The notes under the pieces: model-generated
What the model saw: only the letters and a program-made list of their open reading frames with translations
What the model was told of the DNA's origin: nothing
Database searches by the model: none
NCBI GenBank assembly: GCA_013373425.1
Contig: JABXHW010000050.1
Span: 1 to 64,000 of the forward strand
Reading direction: 5' to 3'
Source: Flavobacteriia bacterium
Lineage (GTDB): Bacteria > Bacteroidota > Bacteroidia > Flavobacteriales > Schleiferiaceae
Length of the DNA stretch: 64,000 bases
Translations under genes and position numbers: made by a program
Shown here: piece after piece, positions 33,897 through 44,100 of the stretch
Numbering within the stretch: position 1 is the stretch's first letter
Layout of the letters: every line of letters begins with the position of its first letter

Positions 33897-34417
33897 TCCC
33901 AAGTAATACTACACAACGTCTTAAGTTCAGGGCTCTGGAGCCTGAGGATTTGTCGTGGTTGATGGAGCTTGAAAATGATCCGTCGCATTGGATGGTGGGC
34001 GACCGCCAGTTGCCTTTGTCGAGAGCCGCGTTCCGCGCATACATTGAAAACGCATCTGAAACGCTGGAACAAGCGGGACAATTTCGTTGGGTAATCGAGT
34101 GTACAGAACAAAACACACAGGTTGGTCTACTCGATTTATATGCCTTCAGCGAGCGTCATCAGCGCGCATCCGTTGGCATATTGATTCAACCCATTCACCG
34201 CGGACATGGATATGCTAAGGAAGCTTTGAATTGGTTGATTGATTATGCTTCGAATGTTGGACATCTCCATCAAATACATGCAGAAGTAGATGCTGAGAAC
34301 ACCCAAAGCATAGAGCTTTTCAAATCATGTGGTTTTGAGAATTCGGGAGTTTTGAAAGATTGGTTGCGCAGAGGAGGAAGGTTCGTAGACGTTTGGCAAA
34401 TGCAAAGAGTTTTATGA
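33887..34417 (+). CDS. GNAT-family N-acetyltransferase (RimJ/RimL-like)
   Basis: A 176-residue acetyl-CoA-dependent transferase. The N-terminus TTQRLKFRALEPEDLSWL and the acetyl-CoA loop HRGHGYAKEALNWLIDYA (motif A, Q/RxxGxG/A form RGHGYA) are typical of the RimJ/RimL group, followed by AEVDAENTQSIELFKSCGF. The frame begins with a GTG at 33887 inside the end of dapF; no ATG exists before the conserved start, so GTG is preferred. Its TGA overlaps the ATG of the cytochrome gene. Substrate may be a ribosomal protein N-terminus or a small molecule; not known. Confidence 0.88.
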   Translation: MEVIPSNTTQRLKFRALEPEDLSWLMELENDPSHWMVGDRQLPLSRAAFRAYIENASETLEQAGQFRWVIECTEQNTQVGLLDLYAFSERHQRASVGILIQPIHRGHGYAKEALNWLIDYASNVGHLHQIHAEVDAENTQSIELFKSCGFENSGVLKDWLRRGGRFVDVWQMQRVL

Positions 34418-36375
34418 GGAAGTCGCTTCTCGTTCTATTTCTTTTCGTCGGACTCACCGTAGTACTCGTTCAATGCAATGATCCGCAAGAATCGAGTGAT
34501 TCGTCTCAAGAGTTAGCTTGGCGAAACCATCACGACACGGTTTCTTATGTGGGAATGAATGCCTGCTTGAGCTGTCACGGCGAGATCCATCATACTTTCC
34601 AGCACACTGGCATGGGCCAGTCCTTTGGTCGGGCTACCTTGGAAAAGTCGCATTATGACTGGAATGGGAGCGAAGTAATCTACGATGAAGATCTCAATTT
34701 ATATTATCAACCAATCTTTCGAGATAGCCTGCTTTTCGTTCGCGAGTTTCGATTAGAGGATGGCGATACAATACACAAGAGAATTCAACAGATTCAATAT
34801 ATCATTGGATCCGGTCAGCATACGAATAGTCACATCTACAATGTCAATGGCTATCTCTATCAAGCTCCATTCACTTATTACACACAAGATGGAAAGGCAG
34901 ATTTACCTCCTGGTTTTGAGGATGGTGCTAATAGTCGTTTTTCCAGAATCATTGGATTGGAATGCATGAGTTGCCACAATGCCATGCCTACAAACTTCCA
35001 ATTAGGGTCCGATAACAAGTTCAACTCTGTTCCGATGGGGATCGACTGTGAGCGTTGTCATGGGCCTGGAGAATTGCACGTTTCCGAAAAGCTGAAGGGA
35101 ATTGTCGTGGATACAGCATTGGAGGCCGACAATAGCATCGTCAATCCGCGTAGGCTTTCATCTGAACTTCAAATGGAGCTCTGCCAACGTTGCCACTTGC
35201 AAGGAAACGCAGTCTTGAAGCCAGGAATGAGCTTTTTCGACTTCAAACCGGGAATGCACCTTTCAGAAGTTATGGATGTTTACCTCCCTAGATATGATGA
35301 TAGTGAGCATTCTTTCATAATGGCTAGTCACGCTGATCGACTAAAGCTGTCCGAGTGTTACATAGCAGGTGAGGGGAGCTTCAACTGCATATCTTGTCAC
35401 AATCCGCATGTGAGTGTTCGAGAAACGAATACCTTGAGGTTTAATCAGACCTGTACTTCTTGTCATGGCGGCGCGGATCAATCATTCTGCACAGAGGATG
35501 AATCGGTTCGAATGAGCACAGATAATAACTGTGTGTCATGCCATATGCCGTCGAGTTCTTCCAACGATATACCTCACGTAAGTGTGCACGATCACTGGAT
35601 TAGAGTTCCTCAAGAGCCCACAGTGCAAGTTTCAGAGAATAAAACCCTTCGAGCTTTGGTTGCGATCAACAATCCGAACCCTTCAACAAGGAGTAAGGCT
35701 CGCGCTTTCCTTCGGCAATTTGAGCAGTTTGAAGGCGACTTGACCCTTCTAGATTCCGCTTGGAAGTATATTCAGAAGCTGCCGAGAGAGGAGAGTATGA
35801 CTGAGCGTGTTCATCTCTTCCACTTGAGAGGCACTCCAGCATTGTTGAGGAATTATGTAAATCAGGAAGGGCCATCGAATATCTTGCAGCGACTCACAGA
35901 AAGGAGCTTTGACAATCGCCATGCTTGGACCGCTTACCGAATTGGTGAAGCGTACAACTCACTTCAGGAATATGAGAATGCACGTGCCTACTATCAAAAG
36001 GCGGTAGAGCTGGCTCCATTGGTACTGGATTTTAGAAATAAGCTTGGTGCTGCGGCATTGAAGATTGGAGATATTGAATCGGCTCGTACCGAATACACAT
36101 TTATGCTTGAATCGAATCCGTACTTATCGGAAGCGCATAACAATCTTGGATACTTGGAGTTGTTCTACGGAGATACGGCGTCGGCGACGCGTTATTTCGA
36201 GAATGCGCTGGAGCTCGACCCCGATTACCACACTGCTCGATTGAACTTGGTTTCAACATATGCAGCTCAGGGTGAGTATGCTAAGGCTAGAACATTGTTC
36301 CGTCCACTGATTCAAAGGTATCCTGATAATCGTGAATATCTTCTGTTTTGGGAGGAGCTCCAACGCATAGATTGA
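34414..36375 (+). CDS. Seven-heme c-type cytochrome lipoprotein with C-terminal TPR repeats
   Basis: A 653-residue exported lipoprotein (signal ending VVLVQC, Cys21). Seven CxxCH heme motifs begin at residues 51, 184, 212, 257, 325, 347 and 373, in the irregular spacing of cytochrome c554-like multiheme proteins. Candidate distal His ligands occur in HHTFQHTG and VSVHDHWIRV. The C-terminal third (about 540-650) holds three to four TPR repeats (AWTAYRIGEAYNSLQEYENA; AHNNLGYLELFYGDTASATR), suggesting docking to a partner. I chose the ATG at 34414, which overlaps the GNAT stop as ATGA and opens the lipoprotein signal. No oxidoreductase gene is adjacent, so the electron donor and acceptor are unknown. 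Confidence 0.88.
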   Translation: MRKSLLVLFLFVGLTVVLVQCNDPQESSDSSQELAWRNHHDTVSYVGMNACLSCHGEIHHTFQHTGMGQSFGRATLEKSHYDWNGSEVIYDEDLNLYYQPIFRDSLLFVREFRLEDGDTIHKRIQQIQYIIGSGQHTNSHIYNVNGYLYQAPFTYYTQDGKADLPPGFEDGANSRFSRIIGLECMSCHNAMPTNFQLGSDNKFNSVPMGIDCERCHGPGELHVSEKLKGIVVDTALEADNSIVNPRRLSSELQMELCQRCHLQGNAVLKPGMSFFDFKPGMHLSEVMDVYLPRYDDSEHSFIMASHADRLKLSECYIAGEGSFNCISCHNPHVSVRETNTLRFNQTCTSCHGGADQSFCTEDESVRMSTDNNCVSCHMPSSSSNDIPHVSVHDHWIRVPQEPTVQVSENKTLRALVAINNPNPSTRSKARAFLRQFEQFEGDLTLLDSAWKYIQKLPREESMTERVHLFHLRGTPALLRNYVNQEGPSNILQRLTERSFDNRHAWTAYRIGEAYNSLQEYENARAYYQKAVELAPLVLDFRNKLGAAALKIGDIESARTEYTFMLESNPYLSEAHNNLGYLELFYGDTASATRYFENALELDPDYHTARLNLVSTYAAQGEYAKARTLFRPLIQRYPDNREYLLFWEELQRID

Positions 36376-36377
36376 CT

Positions 36378-36385
36378 TAAGTTTG
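36378..36385 (+). promoter_or_regulatory. Candidate -7 promoter element for mltG
   Basis: TAAGTTTG, exact TAnnTTTG, 19 bases before the ATG at 36405 and just after the cytochrome stop. It would give mltG its own transcript. No -33 TTG at proper spacing. Confidence 0.35.
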
Positions 36386-36404
36386 TGCCGAATTCACATT
36401 GATT

Positions 36405-37433
36405 ATGCGCAGAAGAATATTTCTCTTTCTTTTCATCTTCCTCATCTTGGGCGGTTCGGCTATTGCCTATTTTGGATATGGAATGGTGATGGCTTCAAAC
36501 TTCAAGGGTGAGCCCATCGCATTTGTTGTGAAGGAGGAAACAACCGTTGATGACATTGTTCACGAGTTGGGCAACGGCCTGATAGACCCTGAGACCTTCA
36601 AGACTTGGGCAGATATGCGCAATTTAGAGTCGAGCTTGAAAATTGGCCGCTATGAATTCAGAGAAGGAATGTCCAATCGCCAAATGGTAAATTACCTGAA
36701 GGCTGGATTGCAGGCGCCTCATAGAATTCAGTTTCACAATGTGAAGAACTTCCAAGAACTAGCTGAGGAGCTCGCTTTGGACATGGATCAAGATTCAGTC
36801 GACTACTACGAGGTATTGGTTGACGATAGCTTCTGGGAGCATAGAGATGTGCTGGACAAGAATGCGCGTTGGGCCTACATCATTCCAAACACCTACGAAA
36901 TCTACTATACCAACACTCCAAGAGAAGTGCTGGATCGTTTAGTAGAAGAACGCAATCGATTCTGGAATGAGGAAAGAAGAGCGCAAGCAGAAGAGTTGGG
37001 ACTAACACCAGTGGAAGTGAGTATTCTCGCATCGATTGTTTCTGGTGAGACTTACATGGTGGATGAAATGCCAACTGTTGCTGGTCTTTACTTAAACCGC
37101 CTTGAGCGGGGTATTCGACTTCAATGTGATGCGACATCAAAGTTTGCATGGGAGATGGAGCACCCGGAAGATCGACCTGTCCGTACGGTGTTGAATCCGA
37201 TGGTTGAGTTTATACATCCTTATAACACATACACTTTCGAAGGACTTCCTCCAGGGCCAATTTCTATTCCTGAGATTCAAGCCATCGAAGCGGTGTTGGA
37301 CTATGAGGAGCACGACTACCTCTTCATGATGGTAGACCCGGATAGGGTAGGGTATCACAAGTTTGCTCGAACAAATGCCGAGCACGAGAGAAATGTGAAC
37401 TATTACAGAAGAGTTCGCGCATCAAGACGGTAA
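36405..37433 (+). CDS. mltG: Endolytic murein transglycosylase MltG (YceG-like)
   Basis: A 342-residue inner-membrane protein that cleaves nascent glycan strands and may set their length. One membrane segment lies at the N-terminus (IFLFLFIFLILGGSAIAYF), followed by a LysM-like subdomain and the YceG catalytic domain with ASIVSGETYMVDEMPTVAGL, NRLERGIRLQCDATSKFAW and YNTYTFEGLPPGPISIP. The usual VEKE motif is VSGE here; the second Glu, expected to be catalytic, is retained. The ATG at 36405 is preferred over an in-frame TTG at 36399. It may be expressed from its own -7 element or with the cytochrome operon. Confidence 0.94.
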   Translation: MRRRIFLFLFIFLILGGSAIAYFGYGMVMASNFKGEPIAFVVKEETTVDDIVHELGNGLIDPETFKTWADMRNLESSLKIGRYEFREGMSNRQMVNYLKAGLQAPHRIQFHNVKNFQELAEELALDMDQDSVDYYEVLVDDSFWEHRDVLDKNARWAYIIPNTYEIYYTNTPREVLDRLVEERNRFWNEERRAQAEELGLTPVEVSILASIVSGETYMVDEMPTVAGLYLNRLERGIRLQCDATSKFAWEMEHPEDRPVRTVLNPMVEFIHPYNTYTFEGLPPGPISIPEIQAIEAVLDYEEHDYLFMMVDPDRVGYHKFARTNAEHERNVNYYRRVRASRR

Positions 37434-37462
37434 ACAAAAAAAGCGACTCCATTTGGAATCGC
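37434..37462 (-). terminator. Rho-independent terminator of the 37491 T9SS gene
   Basis: On the minus strand GCGATTCC, AAAT loop, GGAGTCGC, then seven T residues (stem 37443-37462, one mismatch). The plus direction lacks a good T run, so it mainly serves the minus-strand gene. Confidence 0.8.
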
Positions 37463-37490
37463 CTTCTCATAAATCTTTGTTGGTGGACTT

Positions 37491-38288
37491 CTACTGGAGC
37501 ACAACACGTGAACTTCTCAATACTTCGTTGTCTCTTGTAAACTGAAGGAGATAAACGCCAGGATGCAGATTAGAAAGTGCCAATCTACTTTGTCCAGCAT
37601 CAACTCTACGGTTAAGTACAACTTTTCCACTCATGTCAATCATTCTAGCCGTGTAATCTTCGCTCAACTGTGGGAGAGTGATAAAACTAGTTGCAGGGTT
37701 TGGATGAGGTGTCCAGTTCTCTAACAAGTTTTCATCCAGAGAAACACTATATACCATATTCAATGTGAAATATGGAAAGATGAGGTCGGGGTCAACAGGT
37801 TGATCTACCATACCTGTTAATTCGGTTGTATTAATTTCAATCGGACCGTTGTCGATTGGTCTCCACGGGAATGAGCTGTTTGAATATACTGTAACATCAA
37901 CTTGAGTCAAATCAAACTCTAATGTGTAGCTTTCATTTGTTTCAAACACGACAGTGCTTGCATCAAAGCCATGGGTGCTGGCTCCTAATTCTTCAGGGTA
38001 CCCCGACCAAAGCACACTGCCGTCCGTATCCAAAATTCGTAGATAAGCACTGCCTGAAGTGGTGCTTGCAGGATTCTGCCATTTGATGACATCAATGCGG
38101 CTAGGAAGCCCCGTCCAAGTAAAGTTCATACTGAACGTTCCGTCTACTTCAACATCGGTTGGTGTGCTATTAGACGGGTATAGTGGATACGATTCTGTCT
38201 CACTCTGTGCAAGAGCAAGGAACGGAATCACCCCCATGAGGAGTGTGGCAATTACGCCTCGTAAGTTGAAGGTGTGCGACTTCTTCAT
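37491..38288 (-). CDS. Secreted protein with T9SS type A sorting domain
   Basis: A 265-residue secreted protein. The signal peptide ends near LALAQ (about residue 28). Residues about 40-195 are a beta-sandwich-like region of unknown function (FTWTGLPSRIDVIKWQNPA). The last ~80 residues form a type A C-terminal domain: the HPNPATSFITLPQL segment, MIDMSGKVVLNRRVDAG, and the LSNLHPGVYLLQF ending with a final basic strand (RSSRVVLQ). This domain directs export through the type IX secretion system and surface attachment or release. No enzyme motif is visible. Confidence 0.85.
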   Translation of the reverse strand: MKKSHTFNLRGVIATLLMGVIPFLALAQSETESYPLYPSNSTPTDVEVDGTFSMNFTWTGLPSRIDVIKWQNPASTTSGSAYLRILDTDGSVLWSGYPEELGASTHGFDASTVVFETNESYTLEFDLTQVDVTVYSNSSFPWRPIDNGPIEINTTELTGMVDQPVDPDLIFPYFTLNMVYSVSLDENLLENWTPHPNPATSFITLPQLSEDYTARMIDMSGKVVLNRRVDAGQSRLALSNLHPGVYLLQFTRDNEVLRSSRVVLQ

Positions 38289-38402
38289 ACGACTTGTTAA
38301 TTAGGCTTTGGATTAGAAAGTTACAAATAAAATCTTTCCTTAGCCCCTCTGTATGAAGAAGTCACACACACCGAATTTGTTAATAACCTCTGTAACTTAG
38401 AA

Positions 38403-40997
38403 TCAGTCTATGTTTCGGAAAACAACTTCTCCTTCAAATTCATCAACAAGAATGACGCTATCGGCGGTAATCTCTTGGGAAATGATGCTTTTTGATAGTG
38501 GGTTCAGCACTTCTCGTTGGATGACACGCTTCACAGGACGGGCTCCAAACTGAGGATCGTATCCCACCGTTGCAATGTGTTTGATAGCTTCTCGGGAGAA
38601 GTCCAGAGTGATATCTTGTTTCGCCAATGTCTTCTTCAACAGCTGTAGCTGAATCTTTACCACCCCTGAGATTTGCTTCGAAGTGAGTGGAGTGAAAGTC
38701 ACTACTTCATCAATACGATTCAAGAATTCTGGTCGCAATTGCGACTTCAACATGGTGAATAGGTCATCCTTTAAGCCAGACATCAATTCTGTATCCGAAC
38801 GCTCATCGTACTCCGAGAGTCGTTCTTGGATGAGTTGTGATCCTAAATTGGATGTCATGATGATGATTGTATTCTTAAAGTTGACCACTCGACCTTTGTT
38901 GTCGGTTAGTCTACCATCATCTAGAACTTGCAAGAGGATATTAAAGACATCTGGATGCGCTTTCTCGATCTCATCGAGGAGAACTACGCTGTAAGGTCGA
39001 CGTCGTACTGCTTCTGTGAGCTGCCCACCTTCATCGTATCCAACATATCCCGGAGGCGCGCCGACCAATCTGCTTACGGAATGGCGTTCTTGATACTCAC
39101 TCATGTCGATGCGCTGAAGAGCTGCTTCATCATCGAATAAGAACTGGGCGAGTGTCTTCGCAAGTTCAGTTTTACCAACACCGGTAGATCCAATGAAAAT
39201 GAATGAGCCTATTGGACGTTTATCATCTCCTAGACCTGCACGATTCCTACGAATGGCATCAGCAACAGCTTGAATCGCTTCATCCTGACCAACAACTCGA
39301 TGATGCAACTCATCTTCAAGTCGAAGGAGTTTAGATCGCTCTGATTCGAGCATTTTATTCACCGGAATTCCGGTCCATTTTGACACTACTTCAGCAATGT
39401 CCTCGCTGGTAACTTCTTCTTTGATAAGGCTATCCTGCGACTCTCTCGACTCGAGTTCAGCTTCGCTAGCGCGTAGCGTCTGTTCTGCCTCCTGAATTCG
39501 ACCGTATCGCAATTCGGCAACTCTTCCGTAGTCACCAGCGCGCTCAGATTGGTCTGCTTCGAGCTTGAACTTCTCTATGTCTTCCTTTGCCTTTTGGATG
39601 CGCTCAACAATTTCAACTTCGCCTTCCCATTTGGCGGCAAGTGAATTGCGTTCATCTCTCAGGTTAGCTAGCTCCTCTTTTATGACGGCTAACTTCTTCG
39701 CGTCATCTTCCCGTTTAATTGCTTCCTGTTCAATTTCGAGCTGCATGATTTTACGATCTAGAACATCGATTTCCTCGGGCTTTGAATTTATCTCCATTCT
39801 CAATTTCGACGCTGCTTCATCCACGAGGTCGATGGCTTTATCTGGAAGGAATCGATCGGTAATGTATCGCTGAGATAGCTCTACAGCTGATATAATCGCT
39901 TCGTCCTTGATTCTAACCTTGTGGTGGGTTTCATATTTGTCCTTAATCCCACGGAGGATTGAAATTGAGCTTTCGGTATCGGGTTCGTCGACAAATACTT
40001 TTTGAAAGCGTCGTTCAAGAGCTTTGTCCTTCTCAAAAAATTTCTGGAACTCGTTGAGAGTTGTTGCACCAATAGCTCGAAGTTCTCCTCTAGCTAGAGC
40101 TGGTTTTAGGATATTTGCGGCATCCATCGCTCCTTCTCCGCCACCGGCACCTACCAAGGTGTGTATCTCATCTATAAAGAGAATGACCTCACCATCACTT
40201 TGACTGACTTCTTTCACCACTGCTTTGAGTCGCTCTTCAAATTCACCTTTGTATTTCGCTCCGGCGATTAGAGAAGCCATGTCCAAGGAGTGAATCACTT
40301 TGGATTTGAGGTTTTCAGGCACGTCTCCCTTTACGATTCTATGCGCCAATCCTTCAGCGATAGCCGTTTTACCGACACCTGGTTCTCCAACGAGTATGGG
40401 ATTGTTTTTGGTTCTTCGTGAGAGTATTTGCAGAACTCGACGAATCTCCTCGTCTCGTCCAATTACGGGATCCAACTTTCCGGAATCCGCCATTTCATTG
40501 AGGTTCATGGCGTATTTACCCAGGGCGTTGTAGGAGTTCTCGGCAGATGCTGTTGTTGCTTTGTCTCCCTTTCTCAACTCTTCAATGGCCGCATTCAGGT
40601 CTTTATCACGGATTCCCGCATCTTTCAACATTCGAGCAACGGGTCCGCTTGCATTTAGCAATCCGCGAACGAGGTGCTCTATAGACACAAAGTCATCACC
40701 ATTCTTAGTTGCAAAAGTCTGCGCTTTTTGAATGGCTTCTGATGCCTCTCGAGAGAAGTATTGCTGACCGCCCTCTACTTTGGGAATACCTTCCAGTTGG
40801 GCGCGAACTGCTGAAACAATTGAATCCGCATTCACCCCAAGCTTCTTGAAGAGGAAGGGTAGGACCTGCTCATCTGCTTCGTGTATTCCCTCGAAGAGAT
40901 GTAAGTCTGTGATATTCTGATGGCCTTTCTCCAATGCAACAGATTGTGCTGCCTGGATGGCCTCTTGTGATTTTATAGTGAACTTATCTAGTTTCAT
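38403..40997 (-). CDS. clpB: ATP-dependent disaggregase ClpB
   Basis: An 864-residue AAA+ chaperone that, with DnaK, pulls proteins from aggregates. The N-domain spans about 1-150. NBD1 has Walker [16 protein letters not shown] and Walker [17 protein letters not shown]. The coiled-coil M-domain (about 405-525, rich in [20 protein letters not shown] heptads) distinguishes ClpB from ClpA/ClpC. NBD2 has [15 protein letters not shown] and [14 protein letters not shown]. Length is standard. It is flanked by T9SS cargo genes on the same strand but separated from the upstream one by a terminator. I see only a weak -7-like element (TAAAGTTG) upstream and no HspR/CtsR-type operator. Confidence 0.98.
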   Translation of the reverse strand: MKLDKFTIKSQEAIQAAQSVALEKGHQNITDLHLFEGIHEADEQVLPFLFKKLGVNADSIVSAVRAQLEGIPKVEGGQQYFSREASEAIQKAQTFATKNGDDFVSIEHLVRGLLNASGPVARMLKDAGIRDKDLNAAIEELRKGDKATTASAENSYNALGKYAMNLNEMADSGKLDPVIGRDEEIRRVLQILSRRTKNNPILVGEPGVGKTAIAEGLAHRIVKGDVPENLKSKVIHSLDMASLIAGAKYKGEFEERLKAVVKEVSQSDGEVILFIDEIHTLVGAGGGEGAMDAANILKPALARGELRAIGATTLNEFQKFFEKDKALERRFQKVFVDEPDTESSISILRGIKDKYETHHKVRIKDEAIISAVELSQRYITDRFLPDKAIDLVDEAASKLRMEINSKPEEIDVLDRKIMQLEIEQEAIKREDDAKKLAVIKEELANLRDERNSLAAKWEGEVEIVERIQKAKEDIEKFKLEADQSERAGDYGRVAELRYGRIQEAEQTLRASEAELESRESQDSLIKEEVTSEDIAEVVSKWTGIPVNKMLESERSKLLRLEDELHHRVVGQDEAIQAVADAIRRNRAGLGDDKRPIGSFIFIGSTGVGKTELAKTLAQFLFDDEAALQRIDMSEYQERHSVSRLVGAPPGYVGYDEGGQLTEAVRRRPYSVVLLDEIEKAHPDVFNILLQVLDDGRLTDNKGRVVNFKNTIIIMTSNLGSQLIQERLSEYDERSDTELMSGLKDDLFTMLKSQLRPEFLNRIDEVVTFTPLTSKQISGVVKIQLQLLKKTLAKQDITLDFSREAIKHIATVGYDPQFGARPVKRVIQREVLNPLSKSIISQEITADSVILVDEFEGEVVFRNID

Positions 40998-41115
40998 GAT
41001 GATCTGGTTTACGTCGAAGCATCATCAACTTTAGCACCAAGGCGAAAAGGGAAGAAGCTGAATGTCTAATTGGCGTGTATCTCCTATGTGTACTGACTTC
41101 CCGACAGGTGGAAAC

Positions 41116-41144
41116 AAAAAAAGGGCGCCAAAATGACGCCCTTT
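41116..41144 (-). terminator. Rho-independent terminator of the 41168 T9SS gene
   Basis: Perfect 8-bp stem (AAAGGGCG at 41120-41127, CGCCCTTT at 41137-41144), followed on the minus strand by seven T residues. Confidence 0.88.
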
Positions 41145-41167
41145 CCGTGTTGAAAAATGAGAACGAT

Positions 41168-44100
41168 TTACTCGTGAGTTACGATGAACTTCAGTGTACG
41201 TTGTTCTCCATTAATGGTAACATTCGCGATGTACATACCATTTGTGAAGCTCTCAGTGTTCACGCTTACAGCGTTCTTACCAATTGAGAGTTTTTCATTC
41301 GTTGAGAAGATAACCTGACCAAGCAAGTTGGTGATTGAAATCTCCGCATCACCGTTCACAGAAGACAGGATGTTGATATCCGTGTAGCTATCTGCTGGGT
41401 TAGGGAAGATCTGAAGATCACCAATAGCGCTAGGCTCTAGTTCTTCGATACTAATTGGACCTGTAGAAGGTGGATTTCCAGTAATTGTGAAACAGAAATC
41501 ATCTACAGTCCATCCCGCACTTTCAACGGTGTAATCTGAAGCGAATCTCCAACGGAATACCACCGTACCAATAGTGTCTACAGAGAATGTAGCTACTGAT
41601 TTGGTCCATGGGAACTGACCACTCCAGCCACCAGAAAGGCGGTTGAGTGAAGTTACGTGAGTAGTATTGTACCAAGTACCGTTAGGATTCACAGAACCCA
41701 AGGTGTACCAGTTGATACCCCCGTTGAAGCTGAATTCGATAGCGCCACCGTCGTGATACTGCTCGCCGTTCATCTGGTGCCAGAAGCTGAATTCATAAAC
41801 AGAATCAGGAACCAAGTTGAAGAATGGCGTGTGCAGTGCACTCTCATTCAGGTTTTCATAATTGGAGTCGAGATCGACACTCCATGCATTTGACCCTGAG
41901 TAAGTACCCGGTAGAGTAGGTTGAGTTGGGTTACCAAACTCCCACTCGTGTTGCAACTGCTTATCGTAAGAGTGGAGTGCAACCAATGGAATAGCATTCG
42001 GATCCTCAAAGTCATTACAGTAGTTGCTAGAGTCACGTGTTGGAGTAACCTCAGGCAATACTGAGAATGTGAAGCTGAACAGGTCATCCGCTGGACGGTT
42101 ATCCGCCTTTGGAATACTGTCGAATGCAGATTCAGGGCGAGACGTTTGAATGTCTACGGTATGTGGTCCTGGTGCCATAGGGCCAGTAGGAGTAGTGAAG
42201 TTATAACGAACCACTTTACCTTTGAAGAAATTAGGTTCGCTCACTGTCTCCCAATTCGACCATGTACCATTGTCGATTCGATATCTGATCTTGTAACCGC
42301 GCAAAACTTTCTCACCTGTGTTCTGAACGCGAGCCCAGATATTCGCTGGTTGATTAGGTACTACCAAGTACTCTTTAGTATCACCAAAGATTGGGCTTAC
42401 AGAGTTCTGTGGAGGAACGATTATGTTGAAGTCATCGATGCTCCAACCACGTCCACCTGAAGTGGTACCCGTAGTTTGCAATTGATAACGAAGACGAAGT
42501 GGGTTAGGGTTGAAGTTCCAAATCAATAATGGGAACTCCGCCAATTTCCAGCCGGCACTGCTGCCAGTCCAACCCTCACCACCGTTGAAGGCAGGTACAC
42601 CTGCAACGTCGTACCAGTTTACACCTACTTGAGTAGAGTTGAAACCGAATTGGTTCCAGCTACCGTTCAAGAAGTATTCTACACGGCCACCATCACCACC
42701 ACTAAAGTCGAAACGGTGACGGAAGCGTAGAATAGCACCAACTACGGTGTCAAATCCAACAAGTGGTGGAACACGAAGACCTTCGTTGAGGTTCTGGTAA
42801 TCAAAGTTATTTGCAACGTTCCAAGAGCTAGGTGCAGAGAACGCAGCGTTCCAAGAACCTTTCTGAGGAGTACCGTGCTCCCATGCTTTCAAACCACCTT
42901 GTGAGAACCAGCCCTTAGTGTCATATGAACAGCTGTCGAAGTTCTCATTCAAGTAAGGAATATTGATCTCCTTGAAGGCAGTAGGGTAGTAGTCGACGGT
43001 ATCATTCCAAGTATTAGCGTCACTAGCCATTCCCGTGTACGCTTGGATGTGCATCACGCCCGTGTAATAAGCAGGATTGTTTGGCAATGTCACTTCTGTA
43101 GATGCGTGAGCGGCAATCGGACCAGGAACTGTGTAGTTTACAGTATTGGTCTTGCTTGGGTCACAGGCATCTGTTACGATTACAGTAAGAGGAACGTTTG
43201 AAACTGCAGCCTCACCGTAGTTTTGAACGATAACCTTTGTAGCAGGTTGATTCACTGCATCCATGTTTACAACATTTGGACTAGTGATAATTGCTGCACC
43301 TACGTCAGTCTGACCATCTTCGTCCCAAATCATGATGTTATCGATAGCAGCATCTGTAGCATTGCCCGTACCTCCTGATTGTACGATGATTCTCAAGCGA
43401 ACCAATCCGCCTACATAAGCACTAAGATCAGCGCGCTTCCATCTCCAATCATCTGTAGTTGATGTCTGTTGAGGAGAAGTCACTGCGCTTCCAGGTACAT
43501 CCAGCCACTGTGTGGTTCCATCTAGCTGGTACTGCACTTTGATGAAGTTCACGTTTGCACCATACATGTGGTACCAGTAAGAGATACTTGGGTTGGTCAT
43601 GTTGGTCAAATCCACACAACGATCCAACTCGTAACGTGCGAAGTTGGTACCTGTAGCACGACTGTCGGTGTAGAGGTAGTTTCCGTCTCCTTTGAAGTCG
43701 CGACGTGGACCTGTGTTGAAGTCTTCTGTCACTTCACGGCCTACAACGAAAGCCAAATCGGCTTGGTTTACCGGAGGAAGAACCAACCAGTCAGGGTTAC
43801 CATAAGTACCCGGGTTATTAATGGTACCGTTTCCGTATACCCAACCTGCACCGTCGAAGTCCTCTACATAAGGGAAGCTGTTAACTGGTTGAATGTGCTC
43901 GATGAGGAGTGGGCCAATGGTATCATTGGTATTATCACCATCACCTGGCATATCTACCCAAGCGTAAATTTCAAATACGCCGTATTGGCTCAAGTCGGCC
44001 TTAGGAACAGGAATGTAATTCATGACATCACCCAACTCCATAGTATCAGTAATCACGTCTGTGAGAATTACTGGCGTTCCGCCGTTCAAGCTAACGCTGA

